Shown here: one piece after another, positions 33,824-43,964 of the stretch
How the letters are laid out: each line of letters opens with the position of its first letter
Position numbering within the stretch: position 1 is the first letter of the stretch
Assembly (NCBI GenBank): GCA_002104905.1
Contig: MCFE01000216.1
Location: 62,001 to 126,000 of the forward strand
Direction of reading: 5' to 3'
DNA length: 64,000 bases
Source of the DNA: Basidiobolus meristosporus CBS 931.73
Taxonomy: Eukaryota; Basidiobolomycota; Basidiobolomycetes; Basidiobolales; Basidiobolaceae
Made by a program: the position numbers and the translations under genes
Notes under the pieces: generated by a model
Databases searched by the model: none
The model's input: the letters and a program-made list of their open reading frames with translations, nothing else
What the model was told of the DNA's origin: nothing

Positions 33824-34813
33824 TCGAAGTGGTACAGCCGAGAATTGCTTGTGAAGGGAAGGGTTTTCAGACTTTCAAATAAACTGGAAAAGGGAGCTCT
33901 CGTTTATTGGGGATATAACGATTCACTACTTGTTGTGGAATGATGTATTAGCATTACCAAAGATTCCTACCTGACTGTCTGAAAAATCTCAGCATCACCA
34001 CATTGGATTCATCCAATTGGTCCAGATTCTCTGATTTGATTTGTTAACATACATGGTATATTGTTATCACCACTCGACCATCATGTGAAGTTGGCTCTGA
34101 TGGAAGGATCCGAGTAATATAAATAGACTAACGAACTGCATGATTGTAGTTAAATGGTTTTTTATTTATAAAATGACAATAAAAATAAAGACTCATCCTT
34201 ATCACCACCATTTGGTTATCTTCGATGTCAGACACCTCAAACCATTTTAAAAAAACCCAGAACTTTACCTTATTTAGTGCTCATGACAAGGCACTCTTGG
34301 TGGGATATCTTACGTATTCGAATATATAGGAATATATGAATACTTACTCTTTTCCAACTATACCGTACCTTTCGTAGAGAAAAGGAACTCAATTTCTAAG
34401 TGAAATTCTTGCACACAAACATGGAGTGACCTCCACGAATGTGCGCAGCTGTAATGCTCACCATAAGGAAGTGTTCGCATGTGTAATCATTGTTGGAAAA
34501 GGACACGGAACCTCTGGCATTGCTTTCATGATTTGGACTTACCAATGTACAGTGAATTGGTGTCTAGTGCCAACCCCTTGGCAACACTAGAACATTTGAT
34601 TGTCTGGGTTTTCATACTCGACAAATCAATGAAGCAACTATAATTCATCGATGAAGCTAAGCTCACACGATACTCAGCTAGGGGGTCGAGTCCGTGCAGA
34701 GCCGCTTACATCTAGTGAGGTCCGGAATGCTTGAATGAGGATGAGTGAAGAAGAATCAATGAAAAATGTACAAAATTGAGAAACAATGGTTAGACTTGAT
34801 CAGCCAGTCTGAT
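33824..34813. other. intergenic, no gene seen
   Basis: About 1 kb upstream of VAP and downstream of the ECL1 gene. AT-rich, with AATAAA-like runs near 34180. A GGGGGTCGAGTCC near 34680 recalls a tRNA T-arm, but no cloverleaf could be built. Confidence 0.5.
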
Positions 34814-35194
34814 CTAATAGGCAACGATGGAGTAGCGTTGAGTGGATTTGAATCCGGATTTGATGATACTTGGGTATCCCTTGGGCATAATTGGCAGAAT
34901 TGCGTTGTTCTTCTTGTGAAGCTTCAATGTGAATGGAACATCAGCGGTAGTAAGCGGCTTGTGCTCAGCTGGAGTGGCTCTGTTGTTGCCGAATGAGGTG
35001 AAGCGATTTGATTTGAGGCTTGATGTGAAGGTGGCAGAGGCAGCGAGGGTGTTAGTAATTGGTTTCGCAGGATTGGCTTTGATACTCAGTGTTGAGCCGG
35101 CAATGCGATCCTTCTGACGGCAAATCTCACTACAGTAGAGAAGTCCGGAAGTTTCAACATGCTTGCCACAGAAAGTACACCAGTCAGAATCCAT
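34814..35194 (-). CDS. ECL1-like zinc-finger longevity/stress factor
   Basis: A 126-residue protein with the ECL1 family zinc-binding head MDSDWCTFCGKHVE...LYCSEICRQKD (Cys6, Cys9, Cys21, Cys25). Fission yeast Ecl1-3 are small proteins that extend chronological lifespan and mediate nutrient/zinc responses. The rest is Ser/Thr/Lys-rich and low in complexity; it ends YPSIIKSGFKSTQRYSIVAY. The start at 35194 is preferred because the family begins just before the finger; the frame stays open 23 codons further upstream. A minus-strand TATA-like CTTATAAAAG is at 35281-35290. Confidence 0.75.
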   Translation of the reverse strand: MDSDWCTFCGKHVETSGLLYCSEICRQKDRIAGSTLSIKANPAKPITNTLAASATFTSSLKSNRFTSFGNNRATPAEHKPLTTADVPFTLKLHKKNNAILPIMPKGYPSIIKSGFKSTQRYSIVAY

Positions 35195-35880
35195 TTTGAT
35201 AATTTGTGAATAGAGTATTTGAAACGAATATATGCTTTTGAGAAATATCTCGGTGAAGAGCAATCAACCGGGAAGCCTGACTTTTATAAGGCTGAAGATC
35301 TAGGGTGCCCATGAGTTTTTTCTCTGATATTCTGGGACTTTCAATTCCTATCTATGGCATTTGCGTTCAATTCTGACAAATTACCCATCCACCTTAAGGG
35401 TGATTGGTTGCCAACCTTCTAAGAAATTCTGGCCACATCTCAATTAAAGTCCGATAAATTCCTCCAATTGACGAATCACAAGGAATTCTGAAGGGAATTG
35501 CGGATGAGCGATAGTGATGCAGTGAGTATTTTTGGCAGTAATCTGCCGAGTTCATTTAGTGCGCTTTTCTATAGCAGTCTATCGTCCCCAAAATTTGCTG
35601 AGATTTGAATCTTTTTTCAAGATTGACGAAACGTAGTACTAACCTTTCGATTGTCAGATGAATGACAAGCACAGTAACCAAAGGCTCCATCGGGATTCGC
35701 TGCATCACCAACCAACCTCACTGGTGTATCATATTGAAACATCAATTGAAACTTGACGAAATTGAAACACTCGGAGATTGTGGCTTGGCAAAATGTCAAC
35801 TCCAACCTCGCATCAAATATGATAAAAAGGCTGTGTACACTCGACCAGCAACACTTACATTCTTCCTTGGCGTTTAGAAA
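35195..35880. other. divergent promoter region, no gene seen
   Basis: Lies between the ECL1-like gene (minus) and the small secreted protein gene (plus). Only short, unsupported ORFs. Confidence 0.5.
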
Positions 35881-36315
35881 ATGCGGGCCCCTACATGTCT
35901 AGCTCTTCTAGTGGTTTCCATGAGTGGTGTGGTTCAATCACTGTTAGATGAGAGTTTACTATATCATTACTTGGCAAGCCAACACAAAGCGCCCAGCGCT
36001 TTATATTACGGTACAAAATCCAACCTGCCAGAATGGTCCTCTCTGCGTCCTGAAATAACGCTTGCTGATAAGATAGAGGACTTGAAGGCAGATATCTTGA
36101 AAAAAATGATCCTTCTTCAGGTTCATAAGGTGGCCCAGGACAGGCTGACTCAGGATAAAAAGAACCGTGTAGCATATTTGAAGAAGACTCTTTCGAGGTA
36201 TAGAAAATTCTACAAGGATGGTTACTCGACTAAGAAGGGGAAGAAGAAGTCAGGCAAGCCATCGAATGAGCCTCTTGACAAAGCGTTGGAGGTTTTGGAA
36301 TCCTACCTATCTTAA
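35881..36315 (+). CDS. small secreted lysine-rich protein, unknown function
   Basis: An intronless 144-residue protein. Residues 1-20 (MRAPTCLALLVVSMSGVVQS) are a convincing signal peptide. The mature part is amphipathic and predicted helical, with KIEDLKADILKKMILLQVHKVAQDRLTQ, a Lys/Arg-rich middle (YRKFYKDGYSTKKGKKKSGK) and a leucine-rich end. It has a single cysteine, within the signal peptide. I do not recognise a family. It could be a secreted effector-like or wall-associated protein; that is speculation. The ATG is the first of the frame and fits the signal peptide. Confidence 0.6.
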   Translation: MRAPTCLALLVVSMSGVVQSLLDESLLYHYLASQHKAPSALYYGTKSNLPEWSSLRPEITLADKIEDLKADILKKMILLQVHKVAQDRLTQDKKNRVAYLKKTLSRYRKFYKDGYSTKKGKKKSGKPSNEPLDKALEVLESYLS

Positions 36316-37419
36316 CAGTACTGATGCTATTGAGTAGGTGATGTAACGAAATTCTTTGTAATAAATGTAGTATCGTATAGTCATTGCTTGTGACTGGACT
36401 TCCGGTAAATCACGTGATGCATGATCGAATCTCAGTACCAGTTGACCAACCAGCCTAGTTACATCTACCGTTGATTCCATGCCTGTTACAGTGAGAGCTG
36501 CATGCTAGTCTACGCGGGAGTAACCTCTTCAAATAATCGGTCTTAATGACAGCCTCTACATGCATGGTGAATAGAAGATGGAGACATGACAAGAGCGATT
36601 ATCAGCGAAAGAATTGATGATTTGCCAAATTTTACTCACAGCTTGTGCATGAAACAAGGGGGTGTAAGACTTGGCCAAGCACCAGGGTGATCACATAGTG
36701 AATTGACATTTGTCAGATTTTCCCCATGATAAACAAATAACCAAATAACAAAATGCCTCCTGAAACTCAATATCAATTTACTTCGTGCTCGCTTGAAACC
36801 AGAATTCAGCCATTCCGCTTCATTAGTCTATTTCCTCTCCAGTTGCCATACTCCATCTTTGAGGCCCATCGAGTGACCATGCACGGAGAATTGTTGCCCT
36901 CTTCCTCCAATGCTACCATACTTGATACATAATGGCCACTTCTTCTACCAGGGTGCGGACAGGTAGCGTGACCCTGTACTTACATAAAGTAATGTGTTAC
37001 GAAAGGAGGGTATCAATCACTCTCCTGAGTTCGGAAAAGAACTAATCTGGTCATGTTCTTGTGTACCAAGGAGAGGGTGTTTCGCCGAACCAGTTGTGAC
37101 CAAAAGAAAGTTAAATTGGCAGTGCTGTAGAAAGTGGTTTACCAATTGTAATGTCCTCTTCATCTGGTACTCATTGCCTAGTTTGGTGAAATATTCCTCA
37201 ATACTGCCTTCTCTCACCGCCAACCCCCCTCTGAATTGAAGCAATTTCAGCATCGCTGGATTCGAGCCTCCATAGCAATGTCAGACTGGTGAAGTTGAAA
37301 TTGAAATCGAAGCCACGAATGGAAACATCTCCCTCCTATTTCACTCTTGCGTCGACTACATCGAGGCTATTTAACCAACCCATTCCACCTGGGGTTCTTG
37401 GATTTTTCGTTTCCTCGCA
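36316..37419. other. intergenic, no gene seen
   Basis: About 1.1 kb. A 59-codon ORF at 36752-36931 and a few others exist but lack supporting features. The last part is the presumed promoter of the 7TM-RGS gene. Confidence 0.45.
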
Positions 37420-38823
37420 ATGGCACGATCCGCAGCCGGGGTTTCTTCAGTTGTGTATACCGCATATAGCATCTACCTTGTCTCGGTTCTTGCTACCAGC
37501 TTTTATTTCTGGAAGTATCGGGATCATCCTGGTGTACGATCAAGAAGTATTCCCATCACCTTTATTGGAGTGGTGGCCAGTTTTTTCCTCTCCAGTGTCT
37601 ATCTTGTGGGCCCACAAACCCAATTCCTTCCCTGCTTTGTTACACTATGGAGTGGCTCTATTCTCACTCCGATCATTCTATTGTCCACCATCGGGAAGTT
37701 TCTCAGAGTTGCTTTTCTCTATCGAACCTCCCTGAGCAAACTGAAGGCCGAACGTTTACGGTTTGAGGAGCAGAAAGAGAAGAACAAGGCTTCTTCCATC
37801 TCATCGCAAAAAGAACAACTATTCGAGCCTTCGGACATCCTGTTGACAGTTGACTCCTCTACCAACCTAAAATCCAACTCCGAGGTGGAGTTCAATGGCT
37901 CGTGGCTGCATAATCACTCGTATATCTTTGAGGACCGGTTCCTAATCCGACTTCTTGTGGGCTTTACCCTTTTGCACGTGATCATGACCGTGGTGATTCA
38001 GTGCTTGACTGTGGACTACGGCTTCTCCGCTCCATTGAGAGACGATTGTCTATCCGGATGGGAGTTCATTCCGGTGTATGTCGTGGGGTCCTGTGAGATT
38101 TTCGTCCTGGGCCCGATTGTAATCCAGTACATCCGTGGTGTGACGGATGCCTACAGCATTGTGAAAGAGCTGGTGATGGTTGTGTTGACCACGGGGGTGG
38201 GAATGTGCCTGTATCTGGTCTTTGCTTACGTTCCCCCGGTATACGATGTAAGATACACCATACCCGTCGGAGTGTGGGGCTTCACTACTTTATGGAGTAT
38301 CCATCTGTTAAACTGCGGGCTACCACTGCTTGAGATTTATATGACCAACCAGCGCTCAAAGAACCTACCTCGAGATAGAAAACATCCATCCTTCGAAGAA
38401 GTCCTTGACCATCCGGTCCTCTTTGAGAAGTTCAAGGCTTTCTCCGTTAAAGACTTCAGTGTAGAGAACACGTTGTTCTACGAACGTTACGTACGACTCA
38501 AGACCACCCCCTCTATTCTGGTGAAGAATTTCCTTGCCAGGGGATTGCCGAGCGAAATTCAGAATGAACTATACTCGATATACAACACGTTCATCAGAGA
38601 TGATTCCGAATACCAGGTGAATCTGCGGGGAGAAACGCTCCGAGAAATTGAGCTTCGCATCCGGGACAAGGACTACTCCATAGATATGTTCGAGACTGCA
38701 TTGACCGAGGTAAAATTGCTGATGTACCAACACACTTTTAAGCGATACCTACAACAGGAGTTCCAGCCGATAACCGGTTATCAAAACAACCAGGATTACG
38801 AATTGCATAGTATATTAGTATAA
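37420..38823 (+). CDS. seven-transmembrane protein with C-terminal RGS domain
   Basis: A 467-residue intronless receptor-like protein. Hydrophobic segments lie at about 10-30, 45-64, 70-92, 177-200, 217-240, 250-272 and 280-300, with a charged loop (KAERLRFEEQKEKNK) between TM3 and TM4. From about 322 an RGS domain follows: SFEEVLDHPVLFEKFKAFSVKDFSVENTLFYERY, ending LLMYQHTFKRYLQQEF. RGS domains speed GTP hydrolysis by G-alpha, so this couples a 7TM sensor to G-protein shut-off. The layout matches plant AtRGS1 and fungal GprK-type receptors. The ligand is unknown. Confidence 0.85.
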   Translation: MARSAAGVSSVVYTAYSIYLVSVLATSFYFWKYRDHPGVRSRSIPITFIGVVASFFLSSVYLVGPQTQFLPCFVTLWSGSILTPIILLSTIGKFLRVAFLYRTSLSKLKAERLRFEEQKEKNKASSISSQKEQLFEPSDILLTVDSSTNLKSNSEVEFNGSWLHNHSYIFEDRFLIRLLVGFTLLHVIMTVVIQCLTVDYGFSAPLRDDCLSGWEFIPVYVVGSCEIFVLGPIVIQYIRGVTDAYSIVKELVMVVLTTGVGMCLYLVFAYVPPVYDVRYTIPVGVWGFTTLWSIHLLNCGLPLLEIYMTNQRSKNLPRDRKHPSFEEVLDHPVLFEKFKAFSVKDFSVENTLFYERYVRLKTTPSILVKNFLARGLPSEIQNELYSIYNTFIRDDSEYQVNLRGETLREIELRIRDKDYSIDMFETALTEVKLLMYQHTFKRYLQQEFQPITGYQNNQDYELHSILV

Positions 38824-39190
38824 TAGGACTTTTTTGGTAGCCACAAATTTTGTTGGATAGCATTTAATCTCTTTGTCAGTCTTATTAATCAACCACCGTA
38901 ACTCCCATATTGAGTTTCTAAGATAAAGCTTCCGGAAACATGCTGGGCTGCCTGCTGATTAGTGCGTCTCAGGATCACTGCTTTCCTTCCTGATTCAAGG
39001 GGTCACTTGAACATTGTGATGCATTGTAATTGTCATCCTACTCCATCATGCTAGATTTGGCCTGACATTAAATTAAAGCGCAGCATTGCGGATGAGTTCT
39101 AATCATATTCTCAGAATATGGGGTTTATTTATGGACATTTCGAGCTACTTCTCTATGTTTCTATATCTATTCGCCCAGACTGGTGGGTGG
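38824..39190. other. intergenic, convergent 3' ends
   Basis: Presumed 3' flanks; nothing recognised. Confidence 0.5.
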
Positions 39191-39781
39191 CTATTTGATG
39201 AAAGACGTGGTAGATCCAGCCGAGGTTCCTGAAAGGGTGGTTCTAACAGAGCAGCCCGAGGAGGCTTGGTCTGAGTTCCTTAGAGGTCCATCCAGCAGGG
39301 TTTTGTAGAGCCATCTGTCGAGGATTTTCAGCGCGATCATCACGAAGAGTCCGCTGTTGAGCGCGCCTTCGTACAGATCTATGGTAAAAGATTTTCTACC
39401 GTAAATGACGACAGTGTTTATCTCCGCAACCAGGGTTCCATCGCAGGCATAACATTGTGGAGCAAGTCCGTCCAGAATCCAGCTGAAGTGTTCCTCGTCT
39501 ACGGTGAAGTCACATTTGCTACTATTAGTCCACTGCATAACCACAGGACTTTGCATTCCAAGTTGATCCTCCAATCTGGTGGAATCTAAACTACTCGTGC
39601 TTTGCCAGGCGACTACCTTTCCTTCGACTTTTGTGAGAAGGTCCCTTCCAGAGTTGTCCATATATCGTTGCTTGGTGTATAGTAGCTCCTCAGTCGCGGG
39701 ATTGCGAAGCTCATAGAATCCCTTGAACACTCCCGGCTTGACTAGATACACGCTACTACAGGAGCTAGAAATGCTTGGCAT
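39191..39781 (-). CDS. tubby C-terminal-like / LURP-one-like protein
   Basis: A 196-residue single-exon protein. Its strand pattern suggests the LURP-one/scramblase (tubby-C-like) fold: GFYELRNPATEELLYTKQRYM, then beta-rich segments, FSWILDGLAPQCYACDGTLVAEIN and FTIDLYEGALNSGLFVMIALKILDRWLY as the closing hydrophobic helix. No signal peptide or catalytic motif is seen. The C-terminal ~35 residues are Ser/Thr-rich. The family call is by pattern only and the function in fungi is unknown. Confidence 0.5.
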   Translation of the reverse strand: MPSISSSCSSVYLVKPGVFKGFYELRNPATEELLYTKQRYMDNSGRDLLTKVEGKVVAWQSTSSLDSTRLEDQLGMQSPVVMQWTNSSKCDFTVDEEHFSWILDGLAPQCYACDGTLVAEINTVVIYGRKSFTIDLYEGALNSGLFVMIALKILDRWLYKTLLDGPLRNSDQASSGCSVRTTLSGTSAGSTTSFIK

Positions 39782-40405
39782 GGTTTCTTATCTAAAGAGA
39801 TTGAATGAAGTCCTCCGGGGGATTTATATGATCACGACGGACGATAGCAGTTCCACGAGGCCTTTTAAATAGAATGAGTGTACACTTACCAAAACCGGTT
39901 TTACTTGACTGGTTTTGCTTTTTTGCCCCTGTGTTCTCTCCTATCTAACACGCTTCCAGTCCATGATATGATGAAGGCATGCACGGAGCGCAATTGATGC
40001 AGCATTTTATTTGAATCCGATTCAGTTGTGCCTTCGCGAACAGCCACATCCAGCTTAACACCAAGTCTAATTGTCCAAAAATGGATCACACATCCTGCTA
40101 GCTACGTGTCAGCAAGGATTGTGTTCCTTGTATTGTACCATAACGTGGCTACAAAGGCGATTAATTTCTTAACAAGGTGACCCCACTACTTGGGATCTCA
40201 GACCCGGACTCTTCTTGGATCAACATGACCATCATGATCCGACACCTGATCACAACCTCAGCCCTGCATGACTTCATCTGGGTCCCAACGATTAGGTTCC
40301 CAGAGATCGGCAAGGCCGTTTGGCCGAATCGGTGTCCGTCCAATTCCGAAAATGGTTCCAACAAAGAGGGAGATCACCCAAAATAGGGAAGGCCATGCGA
40401 CACTC
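39782..40405. other. intergenic, no gene seen
   Basis: Short overlapping ORFs on both strands at 39901-40400 lack features. The GGCAAGGCCGTTTGGCCGAATCGG stretch is locally palindromic. Confidence 0.45.
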
Positions 40406-41425
40406 CTACTGGGAATCATCGACTGTTTTATTCAGAATCAAGCATATACCATACAATTCACAAAAACGTTGAGAATTCAGTGAACCCACATACTTTTGGA
40501 ATAGGTCATCAATGAGCGCTGGATGGTTGCCTTGTTGACATGTCTGCACCCCAATCTCCATCCATTGAAGGTACTTCTGTATGTTGGATTCTCGGACCCC
40601 CACCAACTCGCATATCTCCTCCGTCTCCAAACATTCGTGCGCCCTTAGGATCATATGAGGCTTCCCCTTTTTAATCCCCTTGCCGTTGGAGAGGAAACGA
40701 TAAGGACGCATGATAAAACTCATACCATGCTTAAGGTTGTTGGGTTTACTTGAATTCAACGACAAGCCAATTCTAGGTGATTCCAGGAGTTTGGTCGGTT
40801 GTATTAGTTCACTGCTAGGGTTTAGTTCCAAGCCTAAGATATGAGTGGACTTGGGACTGCTACGCCAACCCTTCGGTAATATTGCCGAAAGCTCAGGGTC
40901 GAGCTGCTCCACCAAGTCACTGATCGACTTGTTTCCAGTGACTTTGAGTATGTGGTCCACACATAGTGAGGGTCCTTCAATAATCCCAAGTCCGCTTTTT
41001 CTGACACTTTTTTCTGCCCTTGGAACGTTTGATACGACCAATTCTATACTTCGTATCAGAAAGGCAAAGGTCACATTGGGATCAGTCGATAATGTGAGGT
41101 CGAGCCCCTTGTAGGTACCCCCACGATATTTTGCCGTATCACTGGAACCAGCCCGGTGAAAATACCACCGCCCAAACAAACTTTGCAACGTTTGCTCGTG
41201 GGTAAACGGGTCGGGATGGTTCTCACTGCGGATATAAAACTCGCCTTCCAGGATTCTATAGGGGTTTCCCTTAATAAACAAGATAGACTTTCCCAGTATT
41301 ATCTGAGCCAGTTTGTGCAACTTCTTCTGAACATTTCCTTTCGTGGAGAGTATACTGTCAACAAGCTTTTGCAACGAGGCTATGGAATTCGAAGGCATTT
41401 TAGGTTGTCCATTTCGCATCATCAC
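40406..41425 (-). CDS. conserved fungal protein, possibly 3-methyladenine glycosylase-like
   Basis: A 339-residue single-exon ORF. The middle has a recognisable conserved set: ILFIKGNPYRILEGEFYIRSENHPDPFTH, FGRWYFHRAGS, and YRGGTYKGLDLTLS. As I recall, an uncharacterised fungal/bacterial family carries the same block and resembles the MPG-type 3-methyladenine DNA glycosylase fold. I do not see the full catalytic signature of a true glycosylase, so the activity is uncertain. The start at 41425 (MMMRNG) has two further methionines immediately after it. No targeting signal is evident. Confidence 0.6.
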   Translation of the reverse strand: MMMRNGQPKMPSNSIASLQKLVDSILSTKGNVQKKLHKLAQIILGKSILFIKGNPYRILEGEFYIRSENHPDPFTHEQTLQSLFGRWYFHRAGSSDTAKYRGGTYKGLDLTLSTDPNVTFAFLIRSIELVVSNVPRAEKSVRKSGLGIIEGPSLCVDHILKVTGNKSISDLVEQLDPELSAILPKGWRSSPKSTHILGLELNPSSELIQPTKLLESPRIGLSLNSSKPNNLKHGMSFIMRPYRFLSNGKGIKKGKPHMILRAHECLETEEICELVGVRESNIQKYLQWMEIGVQTCQQGNHPALIDDLFQKYVGSLNSQRFCELYGICLILNKTVDDSQ

Positions 41426-42237
41426 CCAAAGGATTTTCCATCGAGCCAGTCACGTGTCCAATGTATCTGTAAACAAGAATGATGATAAATTACCACCATA
41501 TTACCATTGCTTTCCGTATATGGGACTCGCAATGATCCTACCATGGTATGCTGGTATCTATGGATTGGCCCAACCCTCCCCTCTCTCTTATTTCACACAC
41601 CTATTTTTAGCCAAATGACTTCAATCTACAACCGATTCCACCGGGAATATTACATATCCTTTTCCCCCTATAGTAGACAACAGCATGTATGTGTAAACTT
41701 CAAAGGTGTTGCTTTATACAGAAGTTGCTGTTTTACTGTAGCGCTTACACCTAGCGTCAGTTGGTTGTTTTTCTCTCAAGAAGTAAATCAAAAAGGGGGA
41801 TTTGTCTTACTGTCATTAGATTTGTACACATCTATTAATAACCTTTCAAGCTTGTGTCTCCCTTCCGCTCACAATAGTAGGCTAGGATTTTTAGGGACAC
41901 TAAGCAGAGATGTGTCACAAGTAATCTCCATCGTATCATCCACTAGAGCAGTTTTAGTAAGGTATGTTCGCCGGCATCGGGTGTCCGGGAGGATGAAATT
42001 GTAGTTTTGGGCAGCAAGCTCCTTGGACTCTGTAAAATGCCAGGAATATCCATATTTATTCATACAGAGATGAGGAGCGTTCAATTGAAGAGGCCAACAG
42101 TGAGCAGGATATATTGTTGAATCGAGTCAACAATTGTCAGTGCATTCCCAAATTAGACTAATCGGGGTTCTTTCTTCCGAATCATGTTGTTGTGGCTTTC
42201 TGATCTTGAAGTACAGATATACCTCGAATGAGCCCCA
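41426..42237. other. intergenic, no gene seen
   Basis: Promoters of the divergent 40.4-kb and arrestin genes. A 165-codon plus-strand ORF at 41507-42004 has low-complexity, AT-driven composition and no start context; I do not support it. Confidence 0.45.
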
Positions 42238-43305
42238 ATGCTACCGTCGAATCACTATAAAATGAGGCTGATCCCAGCGGTGGGCCCAACTGGACCTGAT
42301 GTATTTATTGTTGTGCCTATTCTCGACCCCACCAAGATGACTGAAAAAAGGATTTCCCTTGAAATCTATCCCTTGGAAGATTCCTTCACCCTCTCCAACC
42401 ATTCTCCCCAGGAGACCAGTACACTCCGTGGCCAGGTTGCCCTGCGCCTCGAAAAGCCTACCAAATTCTATTCTCTGTCTCTTCAACTTAAAGGCTACAC
42501 GGAAGCTTCAAGCGCTGGCTGGAAGCCACCCACACTAAAGCACTTGGCTCGGCACAAATTGGTCGATACCACCGTTAGCATCTTCAAATCCGTCAAAGAT
42601 TCATATATGTTGAAATCGGGTACTCACGTGTTCGATTTCGAACTTCCCGTAAGTAACCATCTTCCGGAAACGGTCAATTCGAACTATTTCAACATCAAGT
42701 ACAAATTGGTGGCGATGGCGAAACGTCCCCTGTCGGCCAACGTCATGGCCAGCAAGCCCGTCGTTATCTCCAGACTTTCCAATGAAACGGAGGAGGTCGA
42801 AACCTCCATTTCGATCTCCAAGATGTGGCAGCATGTAATGGGATACGATATTTCCATGAATAAGCAAGTGTGTCTTGGAGAGAATGTCCCGATCGAGTAT
42901 TCATTAAGACCAGTCAAAAGCGGAGTGAGAGTTATCAAATTTGCCTATACCTTGTGTGAGACTGTCCGTTATGTGGACCCCAAAACCAACCACACGAAGG
43001 TCGAGCGTAAACGGGTGCCCCTCGAGACAGAGTCCCATCCTAGCGGACCCAACACGAAGCTTCACCACCTCCAGATACCGAATGATCTGCAACCGGATGT
43101 GGCGAGCGACATGATCTGTGCTGAGCATAAGCTCGAGATCAAAATATTCGTCGACGCTCGTGGGCAGAGGAAATCCATCACTGTCAGCTTCCCGATTAAC
43201 CTCATGAGCGGCCAAGAATTGCTGCTCAATGAGCCATTGCCTCTGTATGAGGCGACAGAATACTCCCGCTCACTCCCGCCTCTCTACAATGCCATCCACG
43301 CTTGA
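42238..43305 (+). CDS. alpha-arrestin (ART-like) with PPxY motif
   Basis: A 355-residue intronless arrestin-fold protein. The N-lobe (about 35-175) has LRGQVALRLEKPTKFYSLSLQLKGYTE and the FDFELPVSNHLPETV strand. The C-lobe (about 205-320) has GENVPIEYSLRPVKSGVRVIKFAYTLCETV. The C-terminus carries PPLY at 347-350, a PPxY motif that recruits Rsp5/Nedd4-type ubiquitin ligases. A second proline/tyrosine patch (PLPLY, 333-337) precedes it. Fungal alpha-arrestins direct ubiquitination and endocytosis of transporters and 7TM receptors. MRLIPAV at codon 9 offers an alternative start. Confidence 0.85.
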   Translation: MLPSNHYKMRLIPAVGPTGPDVFIVVPILDPTKMTEKRISLEIYPLEDSFTLSNHSPQETSTLRGQVALRLEKPTKFYSLSLQLKGYTEASSAGWKPPTLKHLARHKLVDTTVSIFKSVKDSYMLKSGTHVFDFELPVSNHLPETVNSNYFNIKYKLVAMAKRPLSANVMASKPVVISRLSNETEEVETSISISKMWQHVMGYDISMNKQVCLGENVPIEYSLRPVKSGVRVIKFAYTLCETVRYVDPKTNHTKVERKRVPLETESHPSGPNTKLHHLQIPNDLQPDVASDMICAEHKLEIKIFVDARGQRKSITVSFPINLMSGQELLLNEPLPLYEATEYSRSLPPLYNAIHA

Positions 43306-43964
43306 GACCTGCTGTAAAGTTCCGTTGTATATACCAACCTTCGTCTTCCATACATATTACCATAATTGTGCATTCACCAAATTAATTTCTAATAAAAATC
43401 GAATTCTAGCCATTACAAGACAATCCTCATGGTTCTGATGATTCTTAGGGATTAGCTTCATCCTGGGAAGTGCGGCCATGTGCACCGTAGCACACAGATG
43501 CAAAGAAAAAAATGCAATGCACAGCCCAAACAAATGAAGCGTCTATATGTGACCAATGCACTGCTACCATTTACAGTCCTCCCCCATTCAGCAATCATGA
43601 ATCACCGGACATGTGGAACGTAATACGGAGGTTATTGTCCTCTCCTTGGAAGAAATGTTCTATACATGTGCTTTAGCTATAAAGAGATTTATTCCAGAAT
43701 AGATCTGGAGTTCTGTAGTCATTTGGGATTAGGTATGTATCGCCAATTTCAGCGCATCTAACCCTTCGTAGAAATGCCCCACTCCGGTATCAAAGGTAAT
43801 GGAGGATAGTGCGCATAAAATACCTTCGACATATATTTATTATACATATTTATCTAAGTAGCTGTATGTGGGACAAGATGGAAAAAAAGTCAAGACTGTA
43901 GCATGTAATTAAAGAAGTAAGAAGGTAATTTGACGAAGTGGTCCAAGTCTTCACGCATTCTATT
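43306..43964. other. intergenic, convergent 3' ends
   Basis: Presumed 3' flanks of the arrestin and Utp13 genes. AT-rich, no gene. Confidence 0.5.

Noticed and set aside
34620-34720. Possible tRNA because of a GGTCGAGTCC T-arm-like string
   Set aside because: No acceptor, D-arm or anticodon stem could be paired around it.
36752-36931. 59-codon ORF beginning MPPETQYQF
   Set aside because: No homology or signal; length expected by chance.
41507-42004. 165-codon plus-strand ORF
   Set aside because: Low-complexity hydrophobic/serine composition in a promoter region, no family features.
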